A stretch of DNA of 64,000 bases from Alcanivorax sp. (GTDB lineage Bacteria > Pseudomonadota > Gammaproteobacteria > Pseudomonadales > Alcanivoracaceae). The notes under the pieces are model-generated. The model was not told where the DNA came from. It did no database searches and worked only from the letters and a program-made list of their open reading frames with translations. Positions 42,359 through 52,314 of this stretch are shown here, piece after piece (the first letter of the stretch is position 1; every line of letters starts with the position of its first letter). The position numbers and the translations under genes were made by a program. The DNA lies in assembly GCA_022565695.1 (NCBI GenBank), contig JAIUME010000002.1:248001-312000 (forward strand), given 5' to 3'.

Positions 42359-44752
42359 ATGCGCCATTGCAAAACCGGTTTGCCCCGACTGGGCACGCTG
42401 TGTCTGACCCTCATACTGATCGCCTGCCACCCTGCCCCCGACACTCCCGCCTTCAGCGACCAGTATCTGCTGGTCCAGACCGTGTCGTTGCCCGGTGGGG
42501 CCGGTGAGCTCACCTCCGAGGCCATCCTGCAGGCAGATTACTTCACCCGCCGAAGTGGCAAACGTGACCGCCTGCATGTCACACCGAAATGGTTCAGCAT
42601 CGACCCGCCCTACGGCCGTCGTATGGATACTGCGGCGCCAGCGGACTACATGCTGGATGACGAGATGTTCGTCACGCTGCTGGACTGGATGTTCGCCGGC
42701 ACGACCCTGCACCTTGATGCAGAAGGCGGCATTGAACAGATCGAGCCGGGCGATGAAGCCGCCCACGCACAAATCATGGCACGCATGCCCGACAACCTTG
42801 GCGCGCTCTATGAGCAGGCGCCCATGTTGATGCGCCTGCCCGACGACATCACTCGCGGGCAATACTGGGAAGAGACCCGGAACATGGGCGACGGCAGCCC
42901 GCTGACCCTGACCATCACGGTGCTGGATTTCGATGATGACGAGGTGCTGCTGGCACTGGATGCCGGCGACCCGAGCGCCGCCCTGGCCAGCGACACGCCG
43001 CAGCTGCCACTGGCCCAGGGACGCATGATACTGCGCCGTGACGGCGACTGGCCGGTGGAGCTGCGCCTGCATATGTATCTGGCGCCGGAGCATGCCGGTG
43101 ACGGCGATAAGGGCGCCACCGAAGAGCCGGTCAGCTATAGCATTCGTCTCGCCAGCACGACCTTCAGCCGTTTCGGCTTCCATGACCGGGATGCCATTCC
43201 CGAGCCGGACTGGGCACGCCAGCGACTGGAGACGCCGAGTTATCACCTGCCCAGCGAGCACGAACTGGGCTGGGTGCAAGGCGTCATAGCGACCGACCCC
43301 GACGCGCTTCAGGCATTGAAGAAAAGCACCTACTGGATCAGGGATGGCGATGACATCCGCCTGCACAGCGACCCTATGGCGTTGTTCGGTTATCACCTGC
43401 CGATGGTGACCCTGCGCGCGGCCCGATTGCTGGATCAGGACGGCACACCGTTGCCGATCGACACCCTGACCAACCGACGCTTCGAGCAGCATTTCTACAG
43501 CAACGACATCTGGCTGCGGGGTCATAGTGCGCCGCTGATCGTGCCTGATCCCCGCACCCGGCCCGATCTTGCCAGCACCCTCGGCCGCATCGAGCTGGAT
43601 CTGGATATTGCCGTCATGCACCCCAGACCCGTGGCCCATCTCGATCATGGCGCCAATGCCGACAGCGTGCCCGGGCTGGCAGAGGTGCACTGGCATGATC
43701 AAGGCGTCGACCTGGCCATCCGGGGCCACCATACTCTGATCGCGGTGCCTCTGGACCAGGACGGTAACGTCATCCCCTTCGACGCTGTCTATCTGCCGGA
43801 CTGGATGCTGGCGCAACTGGACCCGTCACAGCAGGACGGCGTGTTTGACCCTGATGTCGCAGCGCTGACACTGGAGAACGCGCGCCACGAGGTGCGTGTG
43901 CGCACTGAAACACCCCCTGCACAGATTGCGATATACCTCGGCGAGGCAGAGATGCAGCGCCATACACTGGTCTACCACGACGGCAATGATCCGGACCCGG
44001 ACACCGCCGACATACGCCGCTACCACAGGCCTGCTGCCGCCTTTGCCCCGGAATCCCTGCCGCCGCCGGAAGACGGACTGGATATGGCAGCCAGGGTCGC
44101 CGCTCTGGCGCCGACCTGTACGGAGTGCGACGCCTTTCACCTGCGCTGGCCCGAGGATACGCCCGTGGCCGTCGCGCGCATGTGCGAGCTGCGCCCGGAT
44201 GAAGACGCCCGTTACTACGGCAACCCCCTGTCGGGGTATCTCGGCTCCACGCGGGGATTCAGCGGCGACGGCTCCCCGGTGACCGAGTTACGCACCGCCG
44301 ATGAGGTGATGCGTCATTTCCATGATCTGGCGGTGAACGTGACACTGCGCTGCCCGGCGCATGTCACCTACGTGACCGAAGCCGTCGAAGACAGCCAATG
44401 CGTCACGGCTGTCGGTCGCAGCAGCCTGCAAATAACGGATACGCAGGCCGAAATGAATGCATGCGCGGCGCTTCATGCCGCCCTTGATGCCGGTACGCAT
44501 GGCAGCGATGTCCTGTCATACGAAGGGCTGGCATATGAAGGACTGGAAGCACTGGATGATCTCGGCTTTCCGCTGGCCGCCATGGCGCCACAGGATGGAG
44601 ACACCACGCTGCGCTTCCACGGGCCGATAAGCCACGTACGCTACCCGCTTGCCGAAGGCGAAGTCGTCCGTCAATGGTCCCTGCAGTTCCCGCCCCTCCC
44701 AATCGCGCCCCTTCCCATCCCGCCCCTCCCCACGGCACAGGAGCAACAGTGA
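42359..44752 (+). CDS. Large uncharacterised lipoprotein
   Basis: A 797-residue protein with a lipoprotein signal peptide ending in LILIAC, so probably membrane-anchored and facing the periplasm or outer membrane. I recognise no family. It is acidic with many Asp-Gly pairs and looks beta-rich. The C-terminal third has several cysteines, including the close pair in TCTEC. The protein ends in a proline-rich tail of three five-residue repeats (PPLPI, APLPI, PPLPT). A GGAG site precedes the ATG at 42359. Its stop shares a base with the next gene (TGATG), so the two products are probably made together. Confidence 0.8.
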   Translation: MRHCKTGLPRLGTLCLTLILIACHPAPDTPAFSDQYLLVQTVSLPGGAGELTSEAILQADYFTRRSGKRDRLHVTPKWFSIDPPYGRRMDTAAPADYMLDDEMFVTLLDWMFAGTTLHLDAEGGIEQIEPGDEAAHAQIMARMPDNLGALYEQAPMLMRLPDDITRGQYWEETRNMGDGSPLTLTITVLDFDDDEVLLALDAGDPSAALASDTPQLPLAQGRMILRRDGDWPVELRLHMYLAPEHAGDGDKGATEEPVSYSIRLASTTFSRFGFHDRDAIPEPDWARQRLETPSYHLPSEHELGWVQGVIATDPDALQALKKSTYWIRDGDDIRLHSDPMALFGYHLPMVTLRAARLLDQDGTPLPIDTLTNRRFEQHFYSNDIWLRGHSAPLIVPDPRTRPDLASTLGRIELDLDIAVMHPRPVAHLDHGANADSVPGLAEVHWHDQGVDLAIRGHHTLIAVPLDQDGNVIPFDAVYLPDWMLAQLDPSQQDGVFDPDVAALTLENARHEVRVRTETPPAQIAIYLGEAEMQRHTLVYHDGNDPDPDTADIRRYHRPAAAFAPESLPPPEDGLDMAARVAALAPTCTECDAFHLRWPEDTPVAVARMCELRPDEDARYYGNPLSGYLGSTRGFSGDGSPVTELRTADEVMRHFHDLAVNVTLRCPAHVTYVTEAVEDSQCVTAVGRSSLQITDTQAEMNACAALHAALDAGTHGSDVLSYEGLAYEGLEALDDLGFPLAAMAPQDGDTTLRFHGPISHVRYPLAEGEVVRQWSLQFPPLPIAPLPIPPLPTAQEQQ
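44689..44733 (+). repeat. Three tandem 15-bp units in the lipoprotein tail
   Basis: Units at 44689-44703, 44704-44718 and 44719-44733 share the pattern CCCGCCCCTCCCAAT with few differences and encode PPLPI, APLPI and PPLPT just before the stop. Confidence 0.8.
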
Positions 44753-46128
44753 TGCACCCCACAGGATTACTCATAGTCTTGTCGCTGCTCTGGTACCCGA
44801 TCAACACCGTGGCCAACGACAACGCGGATCCAGAGCATCCGCGCAACGGCTCTCATTCAGAAGACGCCGTTGACGACACCCATGAAGTCCGGGATGACCA
44901 GGGGCGCCTGCAGCGACGTTACACCCGTCGGAACGGCAGGCTCCATGGCGCCGACGAGCATTTCCATGAAGGCGTGCTGGTGCGCCGTCAGTACTACAAA
45001 GATGGCCAGCGGCACGGGCTGTTTGAAAGCTTTCACAATGACGGCACACCCCGGGATCGCTATACCCTGGTAAACGGTCAGCGCCGGGGAAAAAGCCAAA
45101 GCTGGCATCCCAATGGCGAGCTGCGCGTGCAGCAGTGGGTGAATGACGATGGCGAAACGGTACGCCAGGATTTCTTTCGCAACGACGGTTCCCCCGAACG
45201 TGCCATGCGCATCAAGAGCTTCGAGGATGGCAGTGCACTGCATGTCTCGCGCCGCTTCTCCGATCAGGGCGAGCCCGTTTATATCGAGGCAGAACACAAG
45301 CAGGCAGAGGGGCAGACACTCGCCTCTGTGCGCTGGCAGCGCCGTAACGATGGCGAAGTGCATACGCGCGTACAACTGTTGACGCCACACCTGGATATTG
45401 ATGCATTGCGCATCACCTTGAACCGTCAGAGCGACGGCAGCCTGGCAGACTACCTGCGTGAGATACAGCCTGCCGCAAGCAGGCGATGGCTTCGCGATGG
45501 CCCGCAACGGGAAACCACCTTCCAGGGGTGGGTGAGCGAGACGCATTACGTCAACGGCGCACTACACGGCCCCTCTATTCTGCAGGACAACAATGGCGTC
45601 GTGATCAGCCAGGGCGAGCATATCGACGATCGACAACATGGAAAGTGGCTGGAGCGCGATCATCCGGATGGCTGGATCACGCGCATGACGTATCAGCACG
45701 GCAAGCGCCACGGCGCCTATCGCATCGAAGCAGAACGGGACGACGGTACGTTGCAGGTGCGGGAAACCGGGCACTACGAAGACGGTCTGCTGCATGGCAG
45801 GCTGCAGCGCTTTGACGAGGATGGCGAGCTGATCGGTGACATGAGCTACCAGAAGGACAGACTGCACGGCACCGTGCTCGATACTGATCGCGACGGCGAC
45901 AGATACCATGCCGAATACGTGGCAGGCGAGCCACATGGGCCCTACCGTCGCGTTCAGCCCGCCGGCTATCCGCTGGAAATCGGCCAGTACCGTAATGGTT
46001 TGAAAGAAGGACGGTTCTATCGTTTCACCCGCGATGGCGGATTACTTTCCGTGATCGACTATGAGGGAGATCAGCGTATCAATACGGACTATCCCGAAAG
46101 AAGCCATTCAGAAAGAAGCTATCCCTGA
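44752..46128 (+). CDS. Secreted MORN-repeat (YwqK-like) protein
   Basis: A 458-residue protein with a Sec signal (hydrophobic GLLIVLSLLWYPINTVA). It has many copies of the MORN_2-type repeat with G-x-x-HG turns (GRLHG, GQRHG, GKRHG, GLLHG, DRLHG). Such repeats form elongated beta hairpin sheets. Annotation pipelines often call them YwqK antitoxins, but here the protein is exported, so an envelope role alongside the preceding lipoprotein is more likely. The start ATG shares a base with the previous stop. The 3' end carries a degenerate 15-bp tandem repeat. Confidence 0.8.
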   Translation: MHPTGLLIVLSLLWYPINTVANDNADPEHPRNGSHSEDAVDDTHEVRDDQGRLQRRYTRRNGRLHGADEHFHEGVLVRRQYYKDGQRHGLFESFHNDGTPRDRYTLVNGQRRGKSQSWHPNGELRVQQWVNDDGETVRQDFFRNDGSPERAMRIKSFEDGSALHVSRRFSDQGEPVYIEAEHKQAEGQTLASVRWQRRNDGEVHTRVQLLTPHLDIDALRITLNRQSDGSLADYLREIQPAASRRWLRDGPQRETTFQGWVSETHYVNGALHGPSILQDNNGVVISQGEHIDDRQHGKWLERDHPDGWITRMTYQHGKRHGAYRIEAERDDGTLQVRETGHYEDGLLHGRLQRFDEDGELIGDMSYQKDRLHGTVLDTDRDGDRYHAEYVAGEPHGPYRRVQPAGYPLEIGQYRNGLKEGRFYRFTRDGGLLSVIDYEGDQRINTDYPERSHSERSYP

Positions 46129-46135
46129 ACAGCCC
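46091..46135 (+). repeat. 15-bp tandem repeat across the MORN gene stop
   Basis: Units ATCCCGAAAGAAGCC (46091-46105) and ATTCAGAAAGAAGCT (46106-46120) are followed by a more diverged third (46121-46135) that contains the TGA stop. Confidence 0.65.
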
Positions 46136-46213
46136 CCATCCGGCTTGCGCCAATTGCAACCGGCCGGAGGGCGTTCCTCCGCCGGTTGCAGTATCTCTGT
46201 CAGAACAGCCGAT

Positions 46214-47320
46214 TCAGCCGCCGAGAATATTGCAAGGCAAGGCAAAATCATCCAGCTGCGCGCGTGTATAGCTGGTGGCGTTCCCGCCCATGGTCACCGT
46301 AATGTCGCCGCCACCGGTAAAGTCCACCTGAATGCTGTCATTGATGAAGACACGCCCACTCTGCACTGTGTCAGTGTAGGTGAGCGTGCCATCCCCTGCC
46401 TCGGTGACCGACTCGATAATACGCAGGGTATCGTCGGTCCGGTAATGCGCGCTGCCGAGATTGCAGGCTGCCGTGCTGAAGCCGAACTCACCCTCGAACT
46501 CCAGATCAATCACGAGATCGTCTGTCAGGCTGTCGCGTGCCTCGATGATTGTTTCCTTGCCGATGTAGGGGTTGTCCACGTCCGCACCCAGCTTGATGCG
46601 CACTTCGCCGTTGCCGTCATCAAACCGCGCCTCTACAAAAGACTGGAATTCTGATACGCCGCTGCCCGCACATTCCTCACACATATACTGCACGCCGAGC
46701 ATTTCCGAGAAAAACCGGAATTGATCCGTTTCCAGTTCCGAGGTCACCGGGACACCGGTGTCCATATCCCCCATGAAGACATACAGGGCTTCGCCTGGGC
46801 CACCATAATCGAGGGCCTCCCCCCCTTCGAATCTGCCGTTGCTGAAACTGTTGCTGAAGAAGGGGCCTGCCTCGAAAGTCTGCCGGCAATTGTCCGCATC
46901 CGTAATCACGACATCATAGTCGCCGTCATGATAAGGCGTATCCACACTGCTGATCCGCTCCTCGAATGTCAGCGTGCCACCGCCGTTGCACACAATAACT
47001 TCCGGCGGATCACCGCCAAGGCGCGGGGCGGGCTGATCCTGGACGCCAGCCAGGCTAGCAGAAAGCAATTCCGGCTCGTGCTCGTCTTCCGCCTCGAAAT
47101 TGTTGGCGACGCTCATCAGGCTGACATGGCGCGCGACGTCCTCAGGGCTGTTCAGCGTGGCATCGGTGATGGGGGGTGCAGGTTGCGAGCCGCCGCCGCT
47201 GGAACTGGAACTGCCGCCGCAAGCACTCAGTGCTGCCGCCAGGAGAGCCGCGCCCAGATAGCCCATTCGTTGCGAATGTGGCGCCGCCAGAGTGTGAGTG
47301 TCATTTCCCGGTTGTGACAT
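46214..47320 (-). CDS. Uncharacterised Ser/Gly-linker lipoprotein
   Basis: A 368-residue protein with a lipobox ALSAC at about residue 34, followed by a flexible Gly/Ser stretch (GGSSSSSGGGSQ), typical of surface lipoproteins. The rest is acidic and rich in beta strands, with a CEEC pair. No family is recognised. The start at 47320 has a strong AAGGAAGGG site; an internal ATG at 47266 would shorten the signal peptide but has a poor ribosome site. Confidence 0.75.
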   Translation of the reverse strand: MSQPGNDTHTLAAPHSQRMGYLGAALLAAALSACGGSSSSSGGGSQPAPPITDATLNSPEDVARHVSLMSVANNFEAEDEHEPELLSASLAGVQDQPAPRLGGDPPEVIVCNGGGTLTFEERISSVDTPYHDGDYDVVITDADNCRQTFEAGPFFSNSFSNGRFEGGEALDYGGPGEALYVFMGDMDTGVPVTSELETDQFRFFSEMLGVQYMCEECAGSGVSEFQSFVEARFDDGNGEVRIKLGADVDNPYIGKETIIEARDSLTDDLVIDLEFEGEFGFSTAACNLGSAHYRTDDTLRIIESVTEAGDGTLTYTDTVQSGRVFINDSIQVDFTGGGDITVTMGGNATSYTRAQLDDFALPCNILGG

Positions 47321-47411
47321 GGTCGCCCTTCCTTTGTTTGCTGGTCAGTGACGCCAGCCTAGAAGAGAGACGGGGTGAGCCACCATGCCCCGGACGGGCT
47401 AGCCCACCTGG

Positions 47412-47453
47412 CTAACTCAGGACAACTTGCTCAGGGCAACTTGCTCAGGGCAA
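47412..47453 (-). repeat. Three tandem 14-bp units across a stop codon
   Basis: On the plus strand, units at 47426-47439 and 47440-47453 are identical (CTTGCTCAGGGCAA), and 47412-47425 matches at 11 of 14 positions. The TGA stop of the methyltransferase gene lies in the unit at 47440-47453. Confidence 0.85.
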
Positions 47454-48128
47454 ATGAGCACACAAGCGCCATAGCGCATGCCCGCTGTCGCGGTATTTCA
47501 GTTCAAAATCGGTGATGGCTTCAATGGCATCGGCGGGCAGCGCGTCCAGCGTTGCCGGCACTGATGCCTGTGCCAGAGCGGCCTGCATTTCCTGCAGATA
47601 AATCGGCCAGTTACTGCGCACCTCCAATGTGCCACCAAGGTTCAGCAGGGATGGAAACACCGGATGCCCATGCCAGCGGCGCTTGAGATGGGCCGCCTTC
47701 GGCCAGGGATTGGGATACAGCAGATAGTGGGCAGCAAGGCGCCAGCCCGCCTCCTCCGCCAGACGCCAGAAATCAGCGCACTCGGCCCGTAGCAACAGCA
47801 GATTGGACGGCAGTGGCCCTGCTTCGCGCCCGCGCGCAAGCCGGTGTGCGGACTGATCCAGCGCGATGACCAGGGCATCCGGATGCTGCGCCGCCAGCCA
47901 GCGCGAGGAGCGCGCCGTACCGCAGCCGGAGTCCAGGATCAGCGGCACGTCACCGCCCTCTCTTTTACCCTGTGCGGCCCGCCAGGCGGCCGCTTCAGCG
48001 AAGGCATTCCGGGTGTGCTCCGCCACCGGCGCTTGCCAGGCACGGGTCAGATGGCGCTGTACCGTCCTGGTCAGATCCTGGTGGATACCAGGCTGATTGC
48101 TGATCACCGGTTTGCTGTTGCCGAACAT
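47445..48128 (-). CDS. TrmB-like SAM-dependent methyltransferase
   Basis: A 227-residue Rossmann methyltransferase. The SAM motif is LILDSGCGTARSSRWLA, and a TrmB-type signature YLLYPNPWPKAAHLKRRWHG is clear, so it belongs to the tRNA (guanine-N7) methyltransferase family. The N terminus differs from standard TrmB, so it may be a paralogue with another substrate. It is divergent from the secretin-domain gene (46 nt apart). Its 3' end is triplicated. Confidence 0.82.
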   Translation of the reverse strand: MFGNSKPVISNQPGIHQDLTRTVQRHLTRAWQAPVAEHTRNAFAEAAAWRAAQGKREGGDVPLILDSGCGTARSSRWLAAQHPDALVIALDQSAHRLARGREAGPLPSNLLLLRAECADFWRLAEEAGWRLAAHYLLYPNPWPKAAHLKRRWHGHPVFPSLLNLGGTLEVRSNWPIYLQEMQAALAQASVPATLDALPADAIEAITDFELKYRDSGHALWRLCAHLP

Positions 48129-48174
48129 GGGTTACCCTTATCCTCTATCGGGCAGGCATGATAACGGAGAAACC

Positions 48175-48972
48175 ATGAACAGGCGTCATCTGAACAGGCT
48201 TCTGGCAGCACTGCTGACCACTGTTGCGCTGCTACACACACCGCTGACCGTCCATGCTGCCCGAGCGGTGGCTGACGACAGAATGGAAACGCATATTGTC
48301 GACACACTCGGTGGCAAGGCCCTGATCCCGGTCATCCAGCCCCTGTTGGCGCCCGGCGGCAGCATCGGCCACTACCAGGGCCGTCTGGTGATCCGCACCA
48401 CGGCAGAGAGTTTCGATGAGATCACTCGCCTGATTGCTGATATCGACCGCGCACCACGCGGCCTGCGGATCAGCTTCCGCCGCAGCGCCAGTGGCACCAG
48501 CCAGCAAGACGGCGCTTCCGCCCGCGGTTCGGTGGATCAGGATGGCAGAGTGCGAGGCAATGTGGTGATTCAGCGGGATCGCCAGCAGCAACAGCGTAGC
48601 GACGACTACACCATCAGCACGCTGGACGGGCATGATGCGTTCATTGATCGGGGCAATCTGCTGCAACTGTCGGGGCACCACCCCGGCGACAGGACGGTGT
48701 TGCCGCTGCTGCAAGGCATCGCCGTGACACCGCAACTGTTACCCGGCGGTCAGATCAGACTGACCGTAGAGCAACGCTTTGATGAGCGCGGCCAGGCCGG
48801 TGACCTACGCACCCAGTCGGCGCAAAGCACGCTGCAGCTGTCTCCCGGCCAATGGCAGGATATGGGCGGGCTGACACAACAGAGCGAGGACGGCCACCGT
48901 GGCCTGAGCGGCGGTGAACGCCGCTCAGGCCAGGAAGCCATCACCCTGCAGGTCCGGGTGGACCTGCTTTAA
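48175..48972 (+). CDS. Small periplasmic protein with secretin N-domain-like region
   Basis: A 265-residue protein with a Sec signal (LLAALLTTVALLHTPLTVHAA). Residues about 45-100 resemble the N1/N0 ring domains of secretins (LAPGGSIGHYQGRLVIRTTA and LIADIDRAPRGL). Later segments (VTPQLLPGGQIRLTVEQRF, LQLSPGQWQDMGGL) resemble the edge of the secretin domain, but no full pore domain is present. No pilus or secretion genes are nearby, so the partner is unknown. A good GGAGA site precedes the ATG at 48175. Its stop falls inside a tandem repeat. Confidence 0.72.
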   Translation: MNRRHLNRLLAALLTTVALLHTPLTVHAARAVADDRMETHIVDTLGGKALIPVIQPLLAPGGSIGHYQGRLVIRTTAESFDEITRLIADIDRAPRGLRISFRRSASGTSQQDGASARGSVDQDGRVRGNVVIQRDRQQQQRSDDYTISTLDGHDAFIDRGNLLQLSGHHPGDRTVLPLLQGIAVTPQLLPGGQIRLTVEQRFDERGQAGDLRTQSAQSTLQLSPGQWQDMGGLTQQSEDGHRGLSGGERRSGQEAITLQVRVDLL

Positions 48973-49020
48973 CAGCCGTACTTATATTAACAACCGTACC
49001 TAATTAACAACCGTACCTGG
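48969..49020. repeat. Three tandem 16-18 bp units joining two convergent stops
   Basis: Units TTAACAGCCGTACTTA (48969-48984), TTAACAACCGTACCTAA (48987-49003) and TTAACAACCGTACCTGG (49004-49020) fill the whole space between the two genes. The last includes the glcB stop and final codons; the first includes the stop of the secretin-domain gene. Confidence 0.9.
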
Positions 49021-51175
49021 CCTTCGCTTCCAGACGACGACGGTGCAGAACCGGCTCGGTGTAGCCGCTGGGCTGCTCGCGGCCCTTGAACACCAGTTCA
49101 CAGGCGGCTTCAAAGGCCACATTGCCTTCGAAGTCCGGCGCCATCTTCCGATAAGCCGGGTCCGCAGCGTTCTGCTCGTCCACCACTGCCGCCATGCGCT
49201 GCATCGCTTCCATCACCTGCTCCCCGGTGCAGACACCGTGGTGCAGCCAGTTGGCAATGTGCTGGCTGGAAATGCGCAGCGTTGCGCGATCTTCCATCAG
49301 GCCGACGTTGTTGATGTCCGGCACCTTCGAGCAACCGACGCCCTGGTCGATCCAGCGCACCACGTAACCGAGGATGCCCTGGCAATTGTTGTCCAGTTCC
49401 TGCTTGATCTCCTCGGCAGACCAGTTGGTCTCCGGTGCCAGCGGCACGGTCAGGATATCATCCAGGCTGGCACGGGCGCGGCGCGTGAGCTGCTCCTGAA
49501 TGTCCGCCACCTTGACCTGATGGTAATGGGTCACGTGCAAGGTCGCCGCAGTCGGAGACGGTACCCAGGCACAGCTGGCGCCGGCTTTCGGGTGGCCGAT
49601 CTTGGCCTCCATCATGGCCTTCATCTCGTCCGGCATGGCCCACATGCCTTTGCCGATCTGGGCGCGGCCCTTGAGCCCGGTATCCAGGCCGATGTCCACG
49701 TTCCAGTCTTCGTAGGCGTTGATCCAGGGCTGCTGCTTCATGCCGCCCTTGCGCACCATGGCGCCGGCTTCCATGGAGGTATGGATTTCGTCGCCGGTGC
49801 GGTCCAGGAAGCCGGTGTTGATGAAGATCACCCGCTCCTTCGCGGCACGGATACAGGCCTTCAGGTTCACGGTCGTACGGCGCTCTTCGTCCATGATGCC
49901 GATTTTCAGCGTGTTGCGTGCCAGGCCGAGTGCGTCTTCCACGCGACCGAACAGCTCCACCGCAAAGGCCACTTCTTCAGGGCCATGCATCTTCGGCTTC
50001 ACGATATAGACAGAGCCAGTACGGCTGTTGCGCGCACCCTCGGTCTTCTTCAGGTCGTGCATGGCCGCCAGGACCGTCACCATGCCGTCGAGGATACCTT
50101 CGGGTACCTCTTCGCCATTGAACAGCACCGCATTGTTGGTCATCAGGTGACCGACATTGCGCACCAGCAACAGGGAGCGTCCAGGCAGGACCAGCTTGCC
50201 GCCATCCGGGGCCGTGTATTCGCGATCCGCGTTCAGTTTGCGGGTCAGTGTCTTGCCGCCTTTCTGGAAGGATTCCTGCAGGTCACCCTTCATCAGGCCC
50301 AGCCAGTTGCGGTAGACCACGGTCTTGTCGTCGGCATCAACTGCCGCCACGGAGTCTTCGCAATCCTGGATCGCGGTAATCGCGGATTCCAGCAACAGAT
50401 CCTTGATGTGGGCCTTGTCTTCGGCACCGATCGGATGATTGGCGTCGAACTGGATTTCCACATGCAGGTCGTTGCGACGCACCAGAATACCGGTGGGGCT
50501 GGCAGCATCGCCCACATAGCCGACCAGTTGTGCCGGATCCTGAAGGCCGGTTTCGCCGTTTTCGGTGCGCACCACCAGCGTGCCATCGACAATGGCGTAG
50601 CCCGTGGCAGCCTTGTGCGAGCCCTGGGCCAGCGGCGCAGACTGATCGAGGAAGTTACGCGCCCACTCGATCACCTTTGCGCCGCGCTTGGGGTTATAGG
50701 CACCACCACGCTCGGCACCGTCCTCTTCCGAGATCACGTCGCCGCCATACAGTGCGTCGTACAGGCTGCCCCACCGGGCATTCGCTGCATTCAGGGAGAA
50801 ACGCGCATTCATGACCGGCACCACAAGCTGCGGACCGGCAATCCGGGCCACTTCGGCATCCACGTTTTCCGTCGTGATCTGGAAATCCTCGCCTTCCGGC
50901 AACAGATAGCCGATCTCGGTCAGGAAGGCCTTGTATTCGGCCATGTCGATCTTCTGGCCCTTGCGCGCCTGATGCCACGCATCAATGCGCGTCTGCAGCT
51001 CATCACGCTTGGCCAGCAGTGCCTTGTTCTTCGGTACCAGGTCGGTCAGGATTTTCTCCAGCTCGGCCCAGAAATGCGCGGTGTCCACACCGGTACCCGG
51101 CGCAATCTCTTTTTCAACGAGATTGTAGAGAACGGGGGCGATCTCGAGAGCGCCCTGGCGAATGCGATCGGTCAT
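49004..51175 (-). CDS. glcB: Malate synthase G
   Basis: A 723-residue monomeric malate synthase, the same length as the E. coli enzyme. It condenses glyoxylate with acetyl-CoA. Signature segments are [37 protein letters not shown] and [17 protein letters not shown] chose the ATG at 51175 (MTDRIRQG) rather than the upstream in-frame start. The last codons RYGC-stop are part of a tandem repeat. No isocitrate lyase is in the window. Confidence 0.97.
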   Translation of the reverse strand: MTDRIRQGALEIAPVLYNLVEKEIAPGTGVDTAHFWAELEKILTDLVPKNKALLAKRDELQTRIDAWHQARKGQKIDMAEYKAFLTEIGYLLPEGEDFQITTENVDAEVARIAGPQLVVPVMNARFSLNAANARWGSLYDALYGGDVISEEDGAERGGAYNPKRGAKVIEWARNFLDQSAPLAQGSHKAATGYAIVDGTLVVRTENGETGLQDPAQLVGYVGDAASPTGILVRRNDLHVEIQFDANHPIGAEDKAHIKDLLLESAITAIQDCEDSVAAVDADDKTVVYRNWLGLMKGDLQESFQKGGKTLTRKLNADREYTAPDGGKLVLPGRSLLLVRNVGHLMTNNAVLFNGEEVPEGILDGMVTVLAAMHDLKKTEGARNSRTGSVYIVKPKMHGPEEVAFAVELFGRVEDALGLARNTLKIGIMDEERRTTVNLKACIRAAKERVIFINTGFLDRTGDEIHTSMEAGAMVRKGGMKQQPWINAYEDWNVDIGLDTGLKGRAQIGKGMWAMPDEMKAMMEAKIGHPKAGASCAWVPSPTAATLHVTHYHQVKVADIQEQLTRRARASLDDILTVPLAPETNWSAEEIKQELDNNCQGILGYVVRWIDQGVGCSKVPDINNVGLMEDRATLRISSQHIANWLHHGVCTGEQVMEAMQRMAAVVDEQNAADPAYRKMAPDFEGNVAFEAACELVFKGREQPSGYTEPVLHRRRLEAKARYGC

Positions 51176-51321
51176 AGTGCTGCTACCCTTTCGGTCAAGA
51201 AGCAAGGTACATGTGCCGGCTGTGGGTGCTGATTCAGCTGTCCGGCACGCGGAAAGCGGCGATTTTAACGGAAACCCGGGCGCAATTCATGCGCCGGATG
51301 ACGGCCAACGCCATGACTCGG

Positions 51322-51357
51322 CAGTCAGTTGAGCAGTCAGCTGGTCAGTTAGTTGAA
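51322..51357. repeat. Three tandem 12-bp units downstream of ttcA
   Basis: Units CAGTCAGTTGAG (51322-51333), CAGTCAGCTGGT (51334-51345) and CAGTTAGTTGAA (51346-51357), in the spacer between glcB and the ttcA stop. Confidence 0.75.
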
Positions 51358-51402
51358 TAACCCGCTGACATGCCCGTCAGTGCTCGATCAATCTGGATGG
51401 GG

Positions 51403-52314
<912 letters not shown>

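Noticed and set aside
42284-43816. Minus-strand frame of 510 codons opposite the large lipoprotein
   Set aside because: The plus-strand gene has a ribosome site, lipoprotein signal and coupled downstream gene; the antisense frame has none.
49043-51232. Long open frame of 729 codons on the plus strand
   Set aside because: It is antisense to malate synthase G, whose family motifs are unmistakable. The His/Gln/Arg-rich composition is that of a shadow frame in GC-rich DNA.
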